From: Pseudomonas sp. Irchel 3E13
GTDB taxonomy: Bacteria; Pseudomonadota; Gammaproteobacteria; Pseudomonadales; Pseudomonadaceae
Direction: 5' to 3'
Length of the DNA stretch: 64,000 nt
NCBI RefSeq assembly: GCF_900187455.1
Contig: NZ_FYDX01000006.1
Coordinates: 62,001 to 126,000 of the forward strand
Shown here: piece after piece, positions 8,644-18,570 of the stretch
Numbering within the stretch: position 1 is the stretch's first letter
How the letters are laid out: each line of letters starts with the position of its first letter
Program-made: the position numbers and the translations under genes
The notes under the pieces: model-generated
What the model saw: the letters and a program-made list of their open reading frames with translations, nothing else
What the model was told of the DNA's origin: nothing
The model's database searches: none

Positions 8644-8660
8644 TCGTGTTCAGCGGCGAA

Positions 8661-10097
8661 TCAGGATTCTTCGTCGTCCCCGTCATCCGCGCCATCGACC
8701 TTCATGCCCAGCTCCTTGATCTTCCGGGTCAGGGTGTTGCGACCCCAGCCCAGCAGCACGGCGGCATCGCGACGGCGGCCGGCGGTGTGCTTGAGAGCCG
8801 TCTCGATCATGATCCGCTCGAAGCTCGGCACGGCGCTGTCGAGCAGGCTCGACTGGCCGCGGGACAACGCCTGGTCGGCCCATTGGCGCAGCGCCTGTTC
8901 CCAGTTGGTCACCGGCACCGCGTCCTGCGGCAGGCTCAGCAGCTCCGGCGGCAGGTCGCCGATGTGCACTTCACGGCCGGAGGCCATGACGGTGATCCAG
9001 CGGCAGGTGTTCTCCAGTTGCCGCACGTTGCCCGGCCACGGCAGGTTGCGGATGAACTCCTCGGTCTCTGCCTTGAGCAGCTTGGGCTCGACTGACAGCT
9101 CCTGAGCCGCGCGGCCCAGGAAGTGGCGGGCCAGGGTCGGGATGTCTTCGCGGCGGTCGGCCAGGCGCGGGATATGGATGCGGATCACGTTCAGGCGGTG
9201 GAACAAGTCTTCGCGGAACTTGCCGGCCTGGACCAGGGTTTCCAGGTTCTGGTGGGTCGCGGCGATGATGCGCACATCGACCTTGACCGGCACATGACCA
9301 CCGACCCGGTAGAACTCGCCATCGGCCAGAACCCGCAGCAGGCGGGTCTGGGTGTCGGCGGGCATGTCACCGATTTCGTCGAGAAACAGGGTGCCGCCGT
9401 CGGCCTGTTCGAAGCGGCCACGGCGCAGGTTGGCGGCACCGGTGAAGGCGCCTTTTTCATGGCCGAACAGCTCCGATTCCATCAGGTCTTTCGGAATCGC
9501 CGCCATGTTCAGGGCAATGAAGGGTGCTGCCGCGCGCGGGCTGTGACGGTGCAGGGCGTGGGCTACCAGCTCTTTACCGGTCCCGGACTCGCCGTTGATC
9601 AGCACGGTGATGTTGGAATGGCTCAGGCGACCGATGGCGCGGAACACCTCCTGCATCGCCGGCGCTTCACCGATGATTTCCGGGGTGCGGGTCAGGGTGG
9701 GTGCCACGTCACCACCCTGTTGTTCCTGGGCATGCTGGTTCGCGCGCTTGACCAGCGAGACGGCTTCGTCGACGTCGAACGGCTTGGGCAGGTACTCGAA
9801 GGCACCGCCCTGATACGAAGCCACCGCGCTGTCCAGGTCGGAGTGCGCGGTCATGATGATCACCGGGAGCCGCGGATGCTGCTCGCGAATCTGCGCCAGC
9901 AGGTCGAGGCCGCTGGCGCCCGGCATGCGGATATCGGAAATGATCACATCCGGCTGCTGGCGGGCCAGGCGGCTCATGACGCCATCGGCACTGTCGAAGC
10001 TTTGGGTGGTCATGCCTTCCTGTTGCAAGGCTTTTTCCAGGACCCAGCGGATGGAACGGTCGTCATCGACGATCCAGACAGTTTCACTACGGCTCAT
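8661..10097 (-). CDS. ntrC: Nitrogen regulation response regulator NtrC (NRI)
   Basis: A 478-residue sigma-54 activator. The receiver domain (1-120) has its phospho-acceptor Asp in 'ISDIRMPG'. The AAA+ domain (about 140-370) has Walker A 'GESGTGKE', the sigma-54 contact loop 'GAFTGA' and Walker B '[13 protein letters not shown]'. A C-terminal Fis-type helix-turn-helix (about 430-470, '[23 protein letters not shown]') binds DNA. Phosphorylated by NtrB under nitrogen limitation, it switches on glnA and other nitrogen genes. Its ATG overlaps the ntrB stop by four bases, so the two are co-translated. The C-terminus ends in an acidic tail (DGDDEES). Confidence 0.97.
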   Translation of the reverse strand: MSRSETVWIVDDDRSIRWVLEKALQQEGMTTQSFDSADGVMSRLARQQPDVIISDIRMPGASGLDLLAQIREQHPRLPVIIMTAHSDLDSAVASYQGGAFEYLPKPFDVDEAVSLVKRANQHAQEQQGGDVAPTLTRTPEIIGEAPAMQEVFRAIGRLSHSNITVLINGESGTGKELVAHALHRHSPRAAAPFIALNMAAIPKDLMESELFGHEKGAFTGAANLRRGRFEQADGGTLFLDEIGDMPADTQTRLLRVLADGEFYRVGGHVPVKVDVRIIAATHQNLETLVQAGKFREDLFHRLNVIRIHIPRLADRREDIPTLARHFLGRAAQELSVEPKLLKAETEEFIRNLPWPGNVRQLENTCRWITVMASGREVHIGDLPPELLSLPQDAVPVTNWEQALRQWADQALSRGQSSLLDSAVPSFERIMIETALKHTAGRRRDAAVLLGWGRNTLTRKIKELGMKVDGADDGDDEES

Positions 10098-11179
10098 GAG
10101 GAAGCGGCTCCTTGTTCCAGTGGCAGGAAGATCGAGAAGGTGGTGTGGCCGGGATGGCTGTCACATTCGATCAGGCCCTGATGCTGGCTGATGATGTTCT
10201 GGGTGATGGCCAGGCCCAGCCCGGTGCCGTCCGGGCGGCCGCTGACCATGGGATAGAAGAGGGTGTCCTGGAGTTCCGCGGGGATGCCGGGGCCGTTGTC
10301 GATGATCTCGATCTTGGCCACAAGGCGATGGCGGATATGGCCGATGGTGAACTGGCGCATGGCGCGGCTGCGCAGGGTGATGCGGCCCAGGCGCAGTTCG
10401 TTCTGCGCGCTGATGGCCTGCATGGCGTTGCGCACGATGTTGAGCACGGCCTGGATCATCTGTTCGCGGTCGATCAGGACGTCCGGCAGGCTCGGGTCGT
10501 AGTCGCGCACCAAAGTGATGCCACCCTGGGTTTCGGCCTCGACCAGGCTGCAGACCCGTTCAAGCACTTCGTGGACGTTGGTCAGCGCGAGCATCGGCAG
10601 CTTGTTCGAGCCGAGCATGCGGTCCACCAGGTTCCGCAGGCGATCGGCTTCTTCGATGATGACGTTGGTGTAGTCCTTCAATCCTTCGTCGGGCAGCTCA
10701 CGGGCCAGCAACTGTGCTGCGCCGCGGATGCCGCCCAACGGGTTCTTGATTTCGTGGGCCATGCCGCGCACGAGCATCTTGGTGGTTTCCTGCTTGGACA
10801 GTTGCGCTTCTTCCTTGGTGATGCGCAGCAGGCGGTCGCGCGGATGCACTTCGAGCAGCAGCAGGGTCCGGCCACTGTTGAGGATCGGCGTGACGGCGTA
10901 GTCGACGGTCAGGCTCTGGCCGGTCAGCGAGGTGAGCATGGCTTCGCGCTTGGTGAACGGATGCGCGTGCTCCACGGCCTGGCGCAGGGAGTGCAGTGCT
11001 TCGGTCGATTCGGTGAACAGCTCGCTGATGAACTGGCCATGGCTGCGCTGGCCGCTGATGGCCAGGAGCATTTCCGCCGCCGGGTTCATGTACTCAAGGC
11101 GCAGTTCGGCGTTGAGCAGGATGGTGGCGGTGGTCAAGTTGTCCAGTAGTAATCGGTGCAGTGCATCGCTGATGGTCAT
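10094..11179 (-). CDS. ntrB: Nitrogen regulation sensor kinase NtrB (NRII)
   Basis: A 361-residue cytoplasmic histidine kinase/phosphatase for NtrC, controlled by PII protein. An N-terminal PAS domain (about residues 5-110) is followed by the H-box 'RGMAHEIKNPLGGIRGAAQLL', an N-box 'VLNIVRNAMQAI' and ATP-lid motifs 'IDNGPGIP' and 'GTGLGLAIT'. ATG at 11179 gives the family-like start MTISDALHRLL; the longer open frame to 11317 has no family character. It is the first gene of ntrBC; the upstream region carries a 22-base perfect palindrome at 11393. Confidence 0.96.
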   Translation of the reverse strand: MTISDALHRLLLDNLTTATILLNAELRLEYMNPAAEMLLAISGQRSHGQFISELFTESTEALHSLRQAVEHAHPFTKREAMLTSLTGQSLTVDYAVTPILNSGRTLLLLEVHPRDRLLRITKEEAQLSKQETTKMLVRGMAHEIKNPLGGIRGAAQLLARELPDEGLKDYTNVIIEEADRLRNLVDRMLGSNKLPMLALTNVHEVLERVCSLVEAETQGGITLVRDYDPSLPDVLIDREQMIQAVLNIVRNAMQAISAQNELRLGRITLRSRAMRQFTIGHIRHRLVAKIEIIDNGPGIPAELQDTLFYPMVSGRPDGTGLGLAITQNIISQHQGLIECDSHPGHTTFSIFLPLEQGAASS

Positions 11180-11392
11180 GTGGCGTCTTTGACCTCTTTT
11201 GGCACATTTCGGGCCTGGTGCTAGCCAGGGGCGCGGGCGCTGGTATTCCGCTGATGCGAGGAAAATGCAAAAAGCAAACCAAGGCTCCGAAAAGAAGCGG
11301 AATCCCCGGAGAATCACCTGAATCTGCCCGAAAAAGGCCTACAAACGCCTGAGCAGGAAGAATTTATGACCCAAATTGGTGTGAAGGGCGTA

Positions 11393-11414
11393 GGTGCATG
11401 CAATTGCATGCACC
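11393..11414. promoter_or_regulatory. 22-base perfect palindrome, candidate operator upstream of ntrB
   Basis: The half-site GGTGCATGCAA is repeated perfectly inverted with no spacer. It lies in the 255 bases between the cupin-chorismate mutase gene and ntrB, 20 bases beyond the end of the former. The GGTGC / GCACC elements and adjacent TTGG / CCAA recall NtrC sites, but the half-sites point the opposite way from the usual GCAC-GGTGC order, so the binding protein is uncertain. Confidence 0.5.
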
Positions 11415-11434
11415 AATATAGAGCATAGGTGGGG

Positions 11435-12355
11435 TCAGGGCTGGGGGTTACACAATTGGGCGCTGGCGCGGATCAAGGCAAGGTTGCGCTGCGGGCCAAG
11501 CTTGCGCTGTTCGATCAGCCGGGAGGTCATTCGCGGGCAGTGGGCGGGTCGTGCAACGTCCAGGGCGGCAAGGTTTTCCAGTAACTCGCCTTGCAAGGCG
11601 TCCAGGCGCGGGCGTAGCTGAGTGGCCAGGTCCATGCGTGGTATTGACGGCGCGCCGCCCTCGGCGAGCCAGCGTGTCAGCGCGCTGTATTGAAGCAGCT
11701 TGTTGGCTTCGATCTGGTCAGCGAAGAAATCATCGACTCGTTGTTCGCTCAGCCCGTGTTGCGCAGCCAGGGAGCGGGCGTTGGCGAGGACTTGGCGTTC
11801 ACGGGAGGCGGCGTGTACGGGTTGGCCTGTGTCCCATTTGTTCAGTGCGACCGCTTCAGCGAGCTCAAGGCGTTGCTCGATGCTGTCGAGCAGCGCTTGC
11901 AGCGCTTCGGTTCCCGGCTCCTGAAATTCCTCGTCCGTTGTGGCGGCCAGCGACAGCGGCATGCTTTCGCTGCCCGCGTAGAACACCATCAGCTCGGCGG
12001 GCTGGCTGCCCGTTTTGCCGCGGTGAATGCCATCAACCATCTCCGCCACTGCATCACCGGCTTTCAGGCGTGTCTGCTGTGCGCCGCCTGGCGTTTCGAC
12101 CAGCAGTTCACCCGATAACAGGTAGGCGGCATTGGGAATCGGGTGGCGGTGCCAGTCGAGGGTGGTGTGGGCCGGAATGCGTATTTTCAGCAGGGTCAGT
12201 TCCGGCTGGCCATCGGGATAGCGGGTATAGGGTGAGCCGTCCCATGCCTGGGTGCTGCGCAGGAGTACCCGGGATTCGATACCGGAGTGAGGGGTGGGTG
12301 CAGCGCAGGCAACGAGAGGGATAAGCAACGAAAGTAGCGCAAGGAAACGCATCAT
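11435..12355 (-). CDS. Secreted cupin-chorismate mutase fusion (gamma-class AroQ)
   Basis: A 306-residue exported protein. A signal peptide (about 1-19, possible Cys lipobox-like 'LVACAA') precedes a cupin domain (about 45-130, 'HRHPIPNAAYLLSGELLVET') and a C-terminal all-helical chorismate mutase of the secreted gamma class (about 137-300). The mutase motif is clear: 'QRLELAEAVALNKW' carries the Arg and Lys of the active site, followed by 'VHAASRERQVL', 'FFADQIEANKLLQ' and a Cys pair near the C-terminus ('AHCPRMT...AQLCN') that could form a disulfide. Chorismate mutase makes prephenate; the exported form's role is unknown. The cupin may bind a related small molecule (inference). It is located between glnA and ntrB. 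Confidence 0.82.
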   Translation of the reverse strand: MMRFLALLSLLIPLVACAAPTPHSGIESRVLLRSTQAWDGSPYTRYPDGQPELTLLKIRIPAHTTLDWHRHPIPNAAYLLSGELLVETPGGAQQTRLKAGDAVAEMVDGIHRGKTGSQPAELMVFYAGSESMPLSLAATTDEEFQEPGTEALQALLDSIEQRLELAEAVALNKWDTGQPVHAASRERQVLANARSLAAQHGLSEQRVDDFFADQIEANKLLQYSALTRWLAEGGAPSIPRMDLATQLRPRLDALQGELLENLAALDVARPAHCPRMTSRLIEQRKLGPQRNLALIRASAQLCNPQP

Positions 12356-12491
12356 GCTGATCTCGGTAAAGGGCGAGACAGCATGGGCGAGGCCGTGCAG
12401 CGGAACGATCAGAGGGGGCTTATTTTGATGTCTGAAAAGAGCCTTTCAGCGCGAAGCCGTTTTCAATTTTGCAGCACGGCAGCCTCATCAC

Positions 12492-12539
12492 GCGCTCACT
12501 CAAAATGCCCCGGCAAGCCGGGGCATTTTGAGTGAGCGC
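12492..12539 (-). terminator. Bidirectional terminator after glnA (23-base perfect stem)
   Basis: Arms 12492-12514 and 12517-12539 are perfect reverse complements of 23 bases separated by AA. The core AAAATGCCCCGGC / GCCGGGGCATTTT has the usual A-stem-T layout for both strands. It lies 41 bases beyond the glnA stop. Confidence 0.85.
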
Positions 12540-12580
12540 CAAGGACGGTATTTTCATGCCGCCCTTGGGTCACTCCGGAA

Positions 12581-13987
12581 TCAGCAGCTGTAGTACAGCT
12601 CGTATTCCAGTGGGTGTACGAAGGTGCGAACCTTGATTTCTTCTTCGGATTTCAGCGCGATGTAGGCATCGATGAAGTCGTCGGAGAACACGCCGCCCTT
12701 GGTCAGGAACGCGCGGCCCTTGTCCAGCTCTTCCAGGGCTTCTTTCAGGCTGCCACAAACCTGTGGAATTTCCTTGGCCTCTTCAGGCGGCAGGTCATAC
12801 AGGTTCTTGTCGGCGGCATCGCCAGGGTGGATCTTGTTCTGGATACCGTCCAGGCCGGCCATCAGCAGTGCTGCGAAGGCCAGGTACGGGTTGGCAGCCG
12901 GGTCCGGGAAGCGCGCTTCGATACGGCGGGCTTTCGGGCTGGAAACGTAAGGGATACGGATCGAGGCGGAACGGTTACGAGCCGAGTAGGCCAGCATTAC
13001 CGGGGCTTCGAAGCCTGGAACCAGACGCTTGTAGGAGTTGGTCGAAGGGTTGGTGAAACCGTTCAGAGCCTTACCGTGCTTGATGATGCCGCCGATGAAG
13101 TACAGGGCGGTATCGGACAGGCCGGCATAGCCTTCGCCAGCGAAGGTGTTCTTGCCGTCTTTCCAGATCGACATGTGAACGTGCATGCCCGAGCCGTTGT
13201 CGCCGTACAGAGGCTTCGGCATGAAGGTCGCGGTGCGGCCGTAGGCATCGGCAACGTTGTGCACGACGTACTTCAGGGTTTGAACTTCATCGGCCTTCTT
13301 CACCAGGGTGTTGAACTTGACGCCGATTTCGTTCTGGCCGGCAGTCGCCACTTCGTGGTGGTGAACTTCGACGGTCTGACCCATTTCTTCCAGTGCGTTG
13401 CACATGGCAGTACGGATTTCGTGGTCATGGTCGAACGGCGGAACAGGGAAGTAGCCGCCTTTGACGCCTGGACGGTGGCCTTTGTTGCCGCCTTCGACGT
13501 CCTGGTCGGACATCCAGGAACCTTGCTCGGAGAAGATCTTGAACATCGAGCCGGAGATGTCGGACTTGAACTTCACTTCGTCGAAGATGAAGAACTCTGG
13601 CTCTGGACCGGCGAATACGGTGTCACCGATCAGGGTGCTTTTCAGGTGCTCTTCAGCGCGCTTGGCGATCGCACGTGGGTCGCGGTCGTAGCCTTGCATG
13701 CTCGAAGGTTCGATGATGTCGCAGACCAGGATCAGGGTCGGCTCTTCGGTGAACGGGTCGAGGACGGCAGTATCGTCAACCGGCATCAGGATCATGTCGG
13801 AGGCTTCGATGCCTTTCCAGCCAGCGATGGAGGAACCATCGAACATCTTGCCGACTTCGAAGAAGTCGTCATCCAGCGCATCACGGGCTGGCATGGTCAC
13901 GTGGTGCTGAGTGCCTTTGGTGTCAGTGAAGCGCAGATCAATCCATTTAACGTCATGATCTTTGATGAGTTGAACCGACTTCGACAT
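12581..13987 (-). CDS. glnA: Glutamine synthetase type I
   Basis: A 468-residue dodecameric ATP-dependent ligase that makes glutamine from glutamate and ammonia. The beta-Grasp domain (about 15-100) is followed by the catalytic domain with '[12 protein letters not shown]' (metal Glu), 'GSGMHVHMS' and 'NRSASIRIP'. The adenylylation Tyr is present in '[11 protein letters not shown]' (about residue 398), so it should be regulated by GlnE. ATG at 13987 gives [15 protein letters not shown], the family start. Transcription probably comes from the sigma-54 promoter at 14085-14100, under the NtrC made from the same neighbourhood. Confidence 0.98.
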   Translation of the reverse strand: MSKSVQLIKDHDVKWIDLRFTDTKGTQHHVTMPARDALDDDFFEVGKMFDGSSIAGWKGIEASDMILMPVDDTAVLDPFTEEPTLILVCDIIEPSSMQGYDRDPRAIAKRAEEHLKSTLIGDTVFAGPEPEFFIFDEVKFKSDISGSMFKIFSEQGSWMSDQDVEGGNKGHRPGVKGGYFPVPPFDHDHEIRTAMCNALEEMGQTVEVHHHEVATAGQNEIGVKFNTLVKKADEVQTLKYVVHNVADAYGRTATFMPKPLYGDNGSGMHVHMSIWKDGKNTFAGEGYAGLSDTALYFIGGIIKHGKALNGFTNPSTNSYKRLVPGFEAPVMLAYSARNRSASIRIPYVSSPKARRIEARFPDPAANPYLAFAALLMAGLDGIQNKIHPGDAADKNLYDLPPEEAKEIPQVCGSLKEALEELDKGRAFLTKGGVFSDDFIDAYIALKSEEEIKVRTFVHPLEYELYYSC

Positions 13988-14084
13988 AGTGTCCTCCGGG
14001 TGGGGTAGAGCTTGCCTGTGCAGCCCTTTAATTTGGGTGATGCCGGGCGCGAATACTCGGCCAAGGCAACCTGCCTCACAAGGG

Positions 14085-14100
14085 AGCAAATTGCATGCCA
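14085..14100 (-). promoter_or_regulatory. Sigma-54 (-24/-12) promoter of glnA
   Basis: On the minus strand TGGCATGCAATTTGCT matches the TGGCAY-N5-TTGCW consensus with the required 10 bases between GG and GC. It is 98 bases upstream of the glnA ATG. A partial NtrC-like element TGCACTCTTTAGGCGC lies further upstream at 14173-14188. The whole 329-base glnA-thiI gap holds this promoter and the thiI -10 element; nothing else was recognised. Confidence 0.85.
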
Positions 14101-14268
14101 GTGCCCCGAAGTGGAATTTTTGCCCCAATCTCAAGCGTTTCAGCCAGTCCTGGCGGATTTCCGGCTTTTTTGTGCACTCTTTAGGCGCGTAAATTTGTCG
14201 AGGCGACCCAAAACAGTGCAGCTAAAACCTTCTGTACAAAAGTTGGTCAAACCTTGAGCAATTTCCGC

Positions 14269-14274
14269 TATAAT
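14269..14274 (+). promoter_or_regulatory. -10 element of thiI promoter
   Basis: A perfect TATAAT lies 42 bases upstream of the thiI ATG. The -35 region is weak; TTGGTC at 14243 would need a 20-base spacer. Confidence 0.45.
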
Positions 14275-14316
14275 CCGCGCCCCCCTTTTTCGGCTGGCCA
14301 CTCGCGCGCTGTTTTC

Positions 14317-15771
14317 ATGAAACTAATCGTCAAAGTCTTCCCAGAAATCACCATCAAGAGCCGGCCGGTTCGCAAGCGTTTCATCCGTCAATTGGCCCGC
14401 AACATTCGCACCGTGCTCAAGGACCTCGATCCTGCGCTCGCGGTCGACGGTGTCTGGGACAACCTCGAGGTGGTGACCCGCATCGAAGACGAGAAGGTGC
14501 TGCGCGAGATGACCGAGCGCCTGAGCTGCACGCCGGGTATCGCGCATTTCCTGCAGGTTGATGAATACCCGCTGGGCGACTTCGACGATATCGTCGCCAA
14601 GTGCAAGGCGCACTTCGGCCACCTGCTGGCCGGCAAGCGCTTCGCCGTGCGCTGCAAGCGCGGCGGCCACCACGACTTCACCTCGATGGACGTCGACCGT
14701 TATGTTGGCAGCCAGTTGCGCCAGCAGTGCGGAGCCGCCGGCATCGACCTGCGCACCCCTGAAGTCCAGGTGCGCATCGAGATTCGTGACAAGCGCCTGT
14801 ACGTGATCCACAACCAGCACAAAGGCATCGGCGGTTACCCGCTGGGCGCGCTGGAGCAGACCCTGGTGCTGATGTCCGGTGGTTTCGACTCCACCGTCGC
14901 CGCCTACCAGATGATGCGTCGCGGCCTGATGACCCATTTCTGCTTCTTCAACCTGGGTGGCCGTGCGCACGAACTGGGCGTGATGGAAGTTGCTCACTAC
15001 CTCTGGAAGAAATACGGCAGCAGCCAGCGCGTGCTGTTCGTCAGCGTGCCGTTCGAGGAAGTGGTGGGCGAGATCCTCGGCAAGGTCGACAACAGTTATA
15101 TGGGCGTGACCCTGAAGCGCATGATGCTGCGCGCCGCCAGCAACATCGCCGACCGCCTGCAGATCGATGCACTGGTGACCGGCGAGGCGATTTCCCAGGT
15201 GTCGAGCCAGACCCTGCCGAACCTCGCCGTGATCGACTCGGCCACCGAGAAGCTGGTACTGCGCCCGCTGCTGGCCAGCCACAAGCAAGACATCATCGAC
15301 CAGGCCTACGAAATCGGCACCGCCGAATTCGCCAAGCACATGCCCGAGTATTGCGGCGTGATTTCGGTGAACCCGACTACCTGCGCCAAGCGTCACCGTG
15401 TCGACCACGAAGAGAAGCAGTTCGACATGGCCGTGCTGGAGCGCGCCCTGGAGCGTGCTCGCCTGGTCTCGATCGACAACGTGATCGATGAACTTGGCCA
15501 GGATATCCAGATCGAAGAAGTCAGCCAGGCGCTGGCCGGGCACGTGGTGATCGATATTCGTCACCCCGACGCCCAGGAAGACCAGCCCCTGGAACTGGAC
15601 GGCATCGAGGTCCAGGCCTTGCCGTTCTATGCCCTCAACAGTCGCTTCAAGGAACTGGATGCTACGCGCCAGTACCTGCTGTATTGCGACAAGGGTGTGA
15701 TGAGCCGGCTGCACGCTCACCACTTGCTGAGTGAGGGACATGCCAATGTGCGCGTTTATCGTCCGACATAA
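14317..15771 (+). CDS. thiI: tRNA 4-thiouridine synthase ThiI with rhodanese domain
   Basis: A 484-residue sulfurtransferase that makes 4-thiouridine at position 8 of tRNA and takes part in thiazole synthesis. The order is an N-terminal ferredoxin-like and THUMP domain (about 1-165), an adenylation domain with the PP-loop '[15 protein letters not shown]' (about 190-200), and a C-terminal rhodanese domain (about 400-484) whose Cys in '[10 protein letters not shown]' accepts persulfide. Another conserved Cys lies in '[15 protein letters not shown]'. ATG at 14317 is chosen; the extra upstream codons of the open frame lie in the promoter. Confidence 0.96.
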   Translation: MKLIVKVFPEITIKSRPVRKRFIRQLARNIRTVLKDLDPALAVDGVWDNLEVVTRIEDEKVLREMTERLSCTPGIAHFLQVDEYPLGDFDDIVAKCKAHFGHLLAGKRFAVRCKRGGHHDFTSMDVDRYVGSQLRQQCGAAGIDLRTPEVQVRIEIRDKRLYVIHNQHKGIGGYPLGALEQTLVLMSGGFDSTVAAYQMMRRGLMTHFCFFNLGGRAHELGVMEVAHYLWKKYGSSQRVLFVSVPFEEVVGEILGKVDNSYMGVTLKRMMLRAASNIADRLQIDALVTGEAISQVSSQTLPNLAVIDSATEKLVLRPLLASHKQDIIDQAYEIGTAEFAKHMPEYCGVISVNPTTCAKRHRVDHEEKQFDMAVLERALERARLVSIDNVIDELGQDIQIEEVSQALAGHVVIDIRHPDAQEDQPLELDGIEVQALPFYALNSRFKELDATRQYLLYCDKGVMSRLHAHHLLSEGHANVRVYRPT

Positions 15772-15900
15772 GACGCCCGGGCTGTATGGCGGCAGTATCC
15801 GCCACCGCCCTCCCGACCGACGGGTCCGCTGAGCGCCGTTCATTCATATTCGCCACCTAGACTGGGTGGCAACCCGAATCCTCTGATCGAGATACACCAC

Positions 15901-17724
15901 GTGATCGAAAATCTGCGCAACATCGCCATCATTGCCCACGTTGACCATGGTAAAACCACCCTGGTTGACAAACTCCTGCGTCAGTCCGGCACTCTGGAGC
16001 GTAACGAGCTCAACGACGAGCGCGTCATGGACTCCAACGACCAGGAAAAAGAGCGCGGCATTACCATTCTGGCGAAGAACACCGCCATCAACTGGAATGG
16101 CTACCACATCAACATCGTCGACACCCCCGGCCACGCCGACTTCGGCGGTGAAGTAGAGCGCGTGATGTCGATGGTCGACTCCGTTCTGCTGCTGGTCGAC
16201 GCTCAAGACGGCCCGATGCCGCAAACCCGCTTCGTGACCAAGAAGGCCTTCGAAGCCGGTCTGAAGCCGATCGTCGTGATCAACAAGGTTGACCGTCCGG
16301 GCGCGCGTCCTGACTGGGTTCTGGACCAGATCTTCGACCTGTTCGACAACCTCGGTGCCACCGACGACCAACTGGACTTCCAGGTGGTGTACGCCTCGGC
16401 CCTGAACGGCATTGCCGGTCTGGACCACACCGCAATGGGCGAAGACATGACTGCCCTGTACCAGGCGGTCATCGACCACGTTCCAGCGCCAGCTGTTGAC
16501 CGTGACGGCCCGTTCCAGATGCAGATCTCCGCTCTGGACTACAACAGCTTCCTGGGTGTTATCGGTGTTGGCCGTATTGCCCGTGGTCGCGTCAAGCCGA
16601 ACACCCCGGTTGTTGCCATCGACGCTGACGGCAAGAGGCGTAACGGCCGTATCCTCAAGCTGATGGGCCACCACGGCCTGCACCGCGTCGACGTCGAAGA
16701 AGCCCTGGCTGGCGACATCGTCTGCATCAGCGGTTTCGACGAGCTGTTCATCTCCGACACCCTGTGCGCCCCTGATGCCGTTGAGGCGATGAAGCCGCTG
16801 ACCGTCGACGAGCCTACCGTTTCGATGACCTTCCAGGTCAACGACTCGCCGTTCTGCGGCAAGGAAGGCAAGTTCGTCACCAGCCGTAACATCAAAGACC
16901 GTCTGGACAAAGAGCTGCTGTACAACGTTGCCCTGCGCGTTGAAGAAACCGACTCCCCAGACAAGTTCAAGGTCTCGGGCCGTGGCGAGCTGCACCTCTC
17001 GGTTCTGATCGAAACCATGCGTCGCGAAGGCTTCGAACTGGCCCTGGGCCGTCCGGAAGTGATCATCCGTGAAGTGGACGGCGTGAAGCAGGAACCGTTC
17101 GAAAACGTCACCATCGACATCCCTGAAGAGTCCCAGGGCAAGGTCATGGAAGAGATGGGCCTGCGTAAAGGCGACCTGACCAACATGGTCCCGGATGGCA
17201 AGGGCCGTGTACGCCTGGAATACAACATCCCGGCCCGTGGTCTGATCGGTTTCCGTAACCAGTTCCTGACCCTGACCAACGGTGCAGGCATCCTGACTTC
17301 GATCTTCGATCGCTACGACACCGTGAAGTCCGGCCACATGTCCGGCCGTCAGAACGGCGTACTGGTTTCGGTTGAAACCGGCAAAGCCCTTACCTACTCG
17401 CTGGAAACCCTGCAGGCGCGCGGCAAGCTGTTCGTCGAGCACGGTCAAGAGGTCTACAACGGCCAGATCGTCGGCCAGAACAGCCGCGACAACGACCTGG
17501 GCGTCAACCCTACCAAGGGCAAGAAGCTCGACAACATGCGTGCTTCGGGTAAAGACGAAGTCATCGCCCTGGTTCCGCCTGTTCGCTTCACCCTGGAACA
17601 GGCCCTGGAATACATCCAGGAAGACGAGCTGTGTGAAGTGACGCCTAAGTCCATCCGTCTTCGCAAGAAGATCCTGGACGAAAGCGAGCGTACCCGCGCT
17701 GCGAAGAAAGCCAAGGCCAACTAA
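15901..17724 (+). CDS. typA: Ribosome-associated GTPase TypA/BipA
   Basis: A 607-residue translational GTPase of the EF-G superfamily, involved in large-subunit assembly and stress or cold growth. G1 '[10 protein letters not shown]' (residues 12-21), G3 '[14 protein letters not shown]', G4 '[10 protein letters not shown]' and the BipA-specific C-terminus ending in Lys and Ala are all present. It begins with GTG at 15901, fixed by the family N-terminus [17 protein letters not shown]. It is transcribed alone, with a strong terminator 16 bases after the stop. Confidence 0.98.
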   Translation: MIENLRNIAIIAHVDHGKTTLVDKLLRQSGTLERNELNDERVMDSNDQEKERGITILAKNTAINWNGYHINIVDTPGHADFGGEVERVMSMVDSVLLLVDAQDGPMPQTRFVTKKAFEAGLKPIVVINKVDRPGARPDWVLDQIFDLFDNLGATDDQLDFQVVYASALNGIAGLDHTAMGEDMTALYQAVIDHVPAPAVDRDGPFQMQISALDYNSFLGVIGVGRIARGRVKPNTPVVAIDADGKRRNGRILKLMGHHGLHRVDVEEALAGDIVCISGFDELFISDTLCAPDAVEAMKPLTVDEPTVSMTFQVNDSPFCGKEGKFVTSRNIKDRLDKELLYNVALRVEETDSPDKFKVSGRGELHLSVLIETMRREGFELALGRPEVIIREVDGVKQEPFENVTIDIPEESQGKVMEEMGLRKGDLTNMVPDGKGRVRLEYNIPARGLIGFRNQFLTLTNGAGILTSIFDRYDTVKSGHMSGRQNGVLVSVETGKALTYSLETLQARGKLFVEHGQEVYNGQIVGQNSRDNDLGVNPTKGKKLDNMRASGKDEVIALVPPVRFTLEQALEYIQEDELCEVTPKSIRLRKKILDESERTRAAKKAKAN

Positions 17725-17739
17725 GCCTGGCTTGAAATG

Positions 17740-17777
17740 AAAACGCCCCCGGTCGAAAGACCGGGGGCGTTTTTGTT
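17740..17777 (+). terminator. Rho-independent terminator of typA
   Basis: The stem ACGCCCCCGGTC / GACCGGGGGCGT with loop GAAA (GNRA-type) is followed by TTTTTGTTT. Confidence 0.95.
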
Positions 17778-17805
17778 TCCGCTGTTTATTGCCAGGCTCA
17801 GAGCA

Positions 17806-17943
17806 CTGTAGGAGCGAGCTCGCTCGCGAAGGACCGCAAGGCGGTCCCAAAACCATTCAGCACGAGCCGCAGTCAATCCAGCATCTGATGTAACAGGATA
17901 TGGGACCGCTGTGCGGTCCTTCGCGAGCAAGCTCGCTCCTACA
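17806..17943. repeat. REPIN: inverted REP pair
   Basis: Two inverted copies of an extended REP unit (core GTAGGAGCGAGCTCGCTCG and its partner, each joined to a GGACCGC hairpin) flank about 45 unique bases. It lies between typA and the YkgJ-type gene and accounts for nearly all of the 230-base gap together with the typA terminator. Confidence 0.85.
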
Positions 17944-17954
17944 AGGAGTAGGGG

Positions 17955-18359
17955 TTAGCGCTGCATCGGCTTCGGCTTGTACGCGCAATACCCCGGGCGC
18001 GGCCCGATCTTGGGGTGGTTGCGGCAGGTGTCCGGGCGCTTGTCATAAATGGTGCACAGTCGGCTCTTGCGGTCCAGATAGAGGCAATCGTCGTTGCTCA
18101 TCCGGGTCAGGGTGAAGATCCCCGACTTCTGACTGAAGCGCTCGACAATGCCGTCCTTCTGCAGGCGCTTGGCGATGTTCTTCGGCGGCTCGCCCAGTTC
18201 GAACTCATCGACCACGCCGATGCGGATCAAATCCTTCAACTTGACCTCCACCGGCAGGGTGCAGCAGGTGGACATGCAGCTACCGCACATGTGGCTGGCG
18301 TATTTCTGCCACGTCTCGAGACGGTCAAGCTCGGCGGCGGCGATCAGGGTCGGTTTCAT
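17955..18359 (-). CDS. YkgJ-family cysteine cluster protein
   Basis: A 134-residue cytoplasmic protein of the YkgJ/CxxCxxCC family. It has Cys at 'MCGSCMSTCC' (about residues 24-33), in 'DDCLYL' and in 'LCTIYDKRPDTCRNHP', a pattern expected to bind zinc or an iron-sulfur cluster. No enzymatic role is established. It is isolated between a REPIN and glgP, on the opposite strand from glgP. Confidence 0.85.
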   Translation of the reverse strand: MKPTLIAAAELDRLETWQKYASHMCGSCMSTCCTLPVEVKLKDLIRIGVVDEFELGEPPKNIAKRLQKDGIVERFSQKSGIFTLTRMSNDDCLYLDRKSRLCTIYDKRPDTCRNHPKIGPRPGYCAYKPKPMQR

Positions 18360-18570
18360 CAGGGATCAGGCATATAGGTATAGGAAGGCGCGCGATCATA
18401 CCGGAGTTGATCAATTTGTGAACAACCAATTGCGCGACAGCCGTCGGCCGGTCCCGCTCTTGCATCTCCTTTTCCCATGAAAGGTGCGAACCAGCGCCTA
18501 CGCCCTGTGTCGAACCGTCTAGGCTGTCAAATCTCCATCCGCAATCGTCATATTTGCCCGAGGACGTCGC

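Noticed and set aside
13988..14134. A 49-residue N-terminal extension of glutamine synthetase
   Set aside because: The extension overlaps the sigma-54 promoter and is not part of the family.
17955..18359. The Cys-rich gene as a ferredoxin
   Set aside because: The Cys spacing follows the YkgJ CxxCxxxCC family and not CxxCxxCxxxC ferredoxins.
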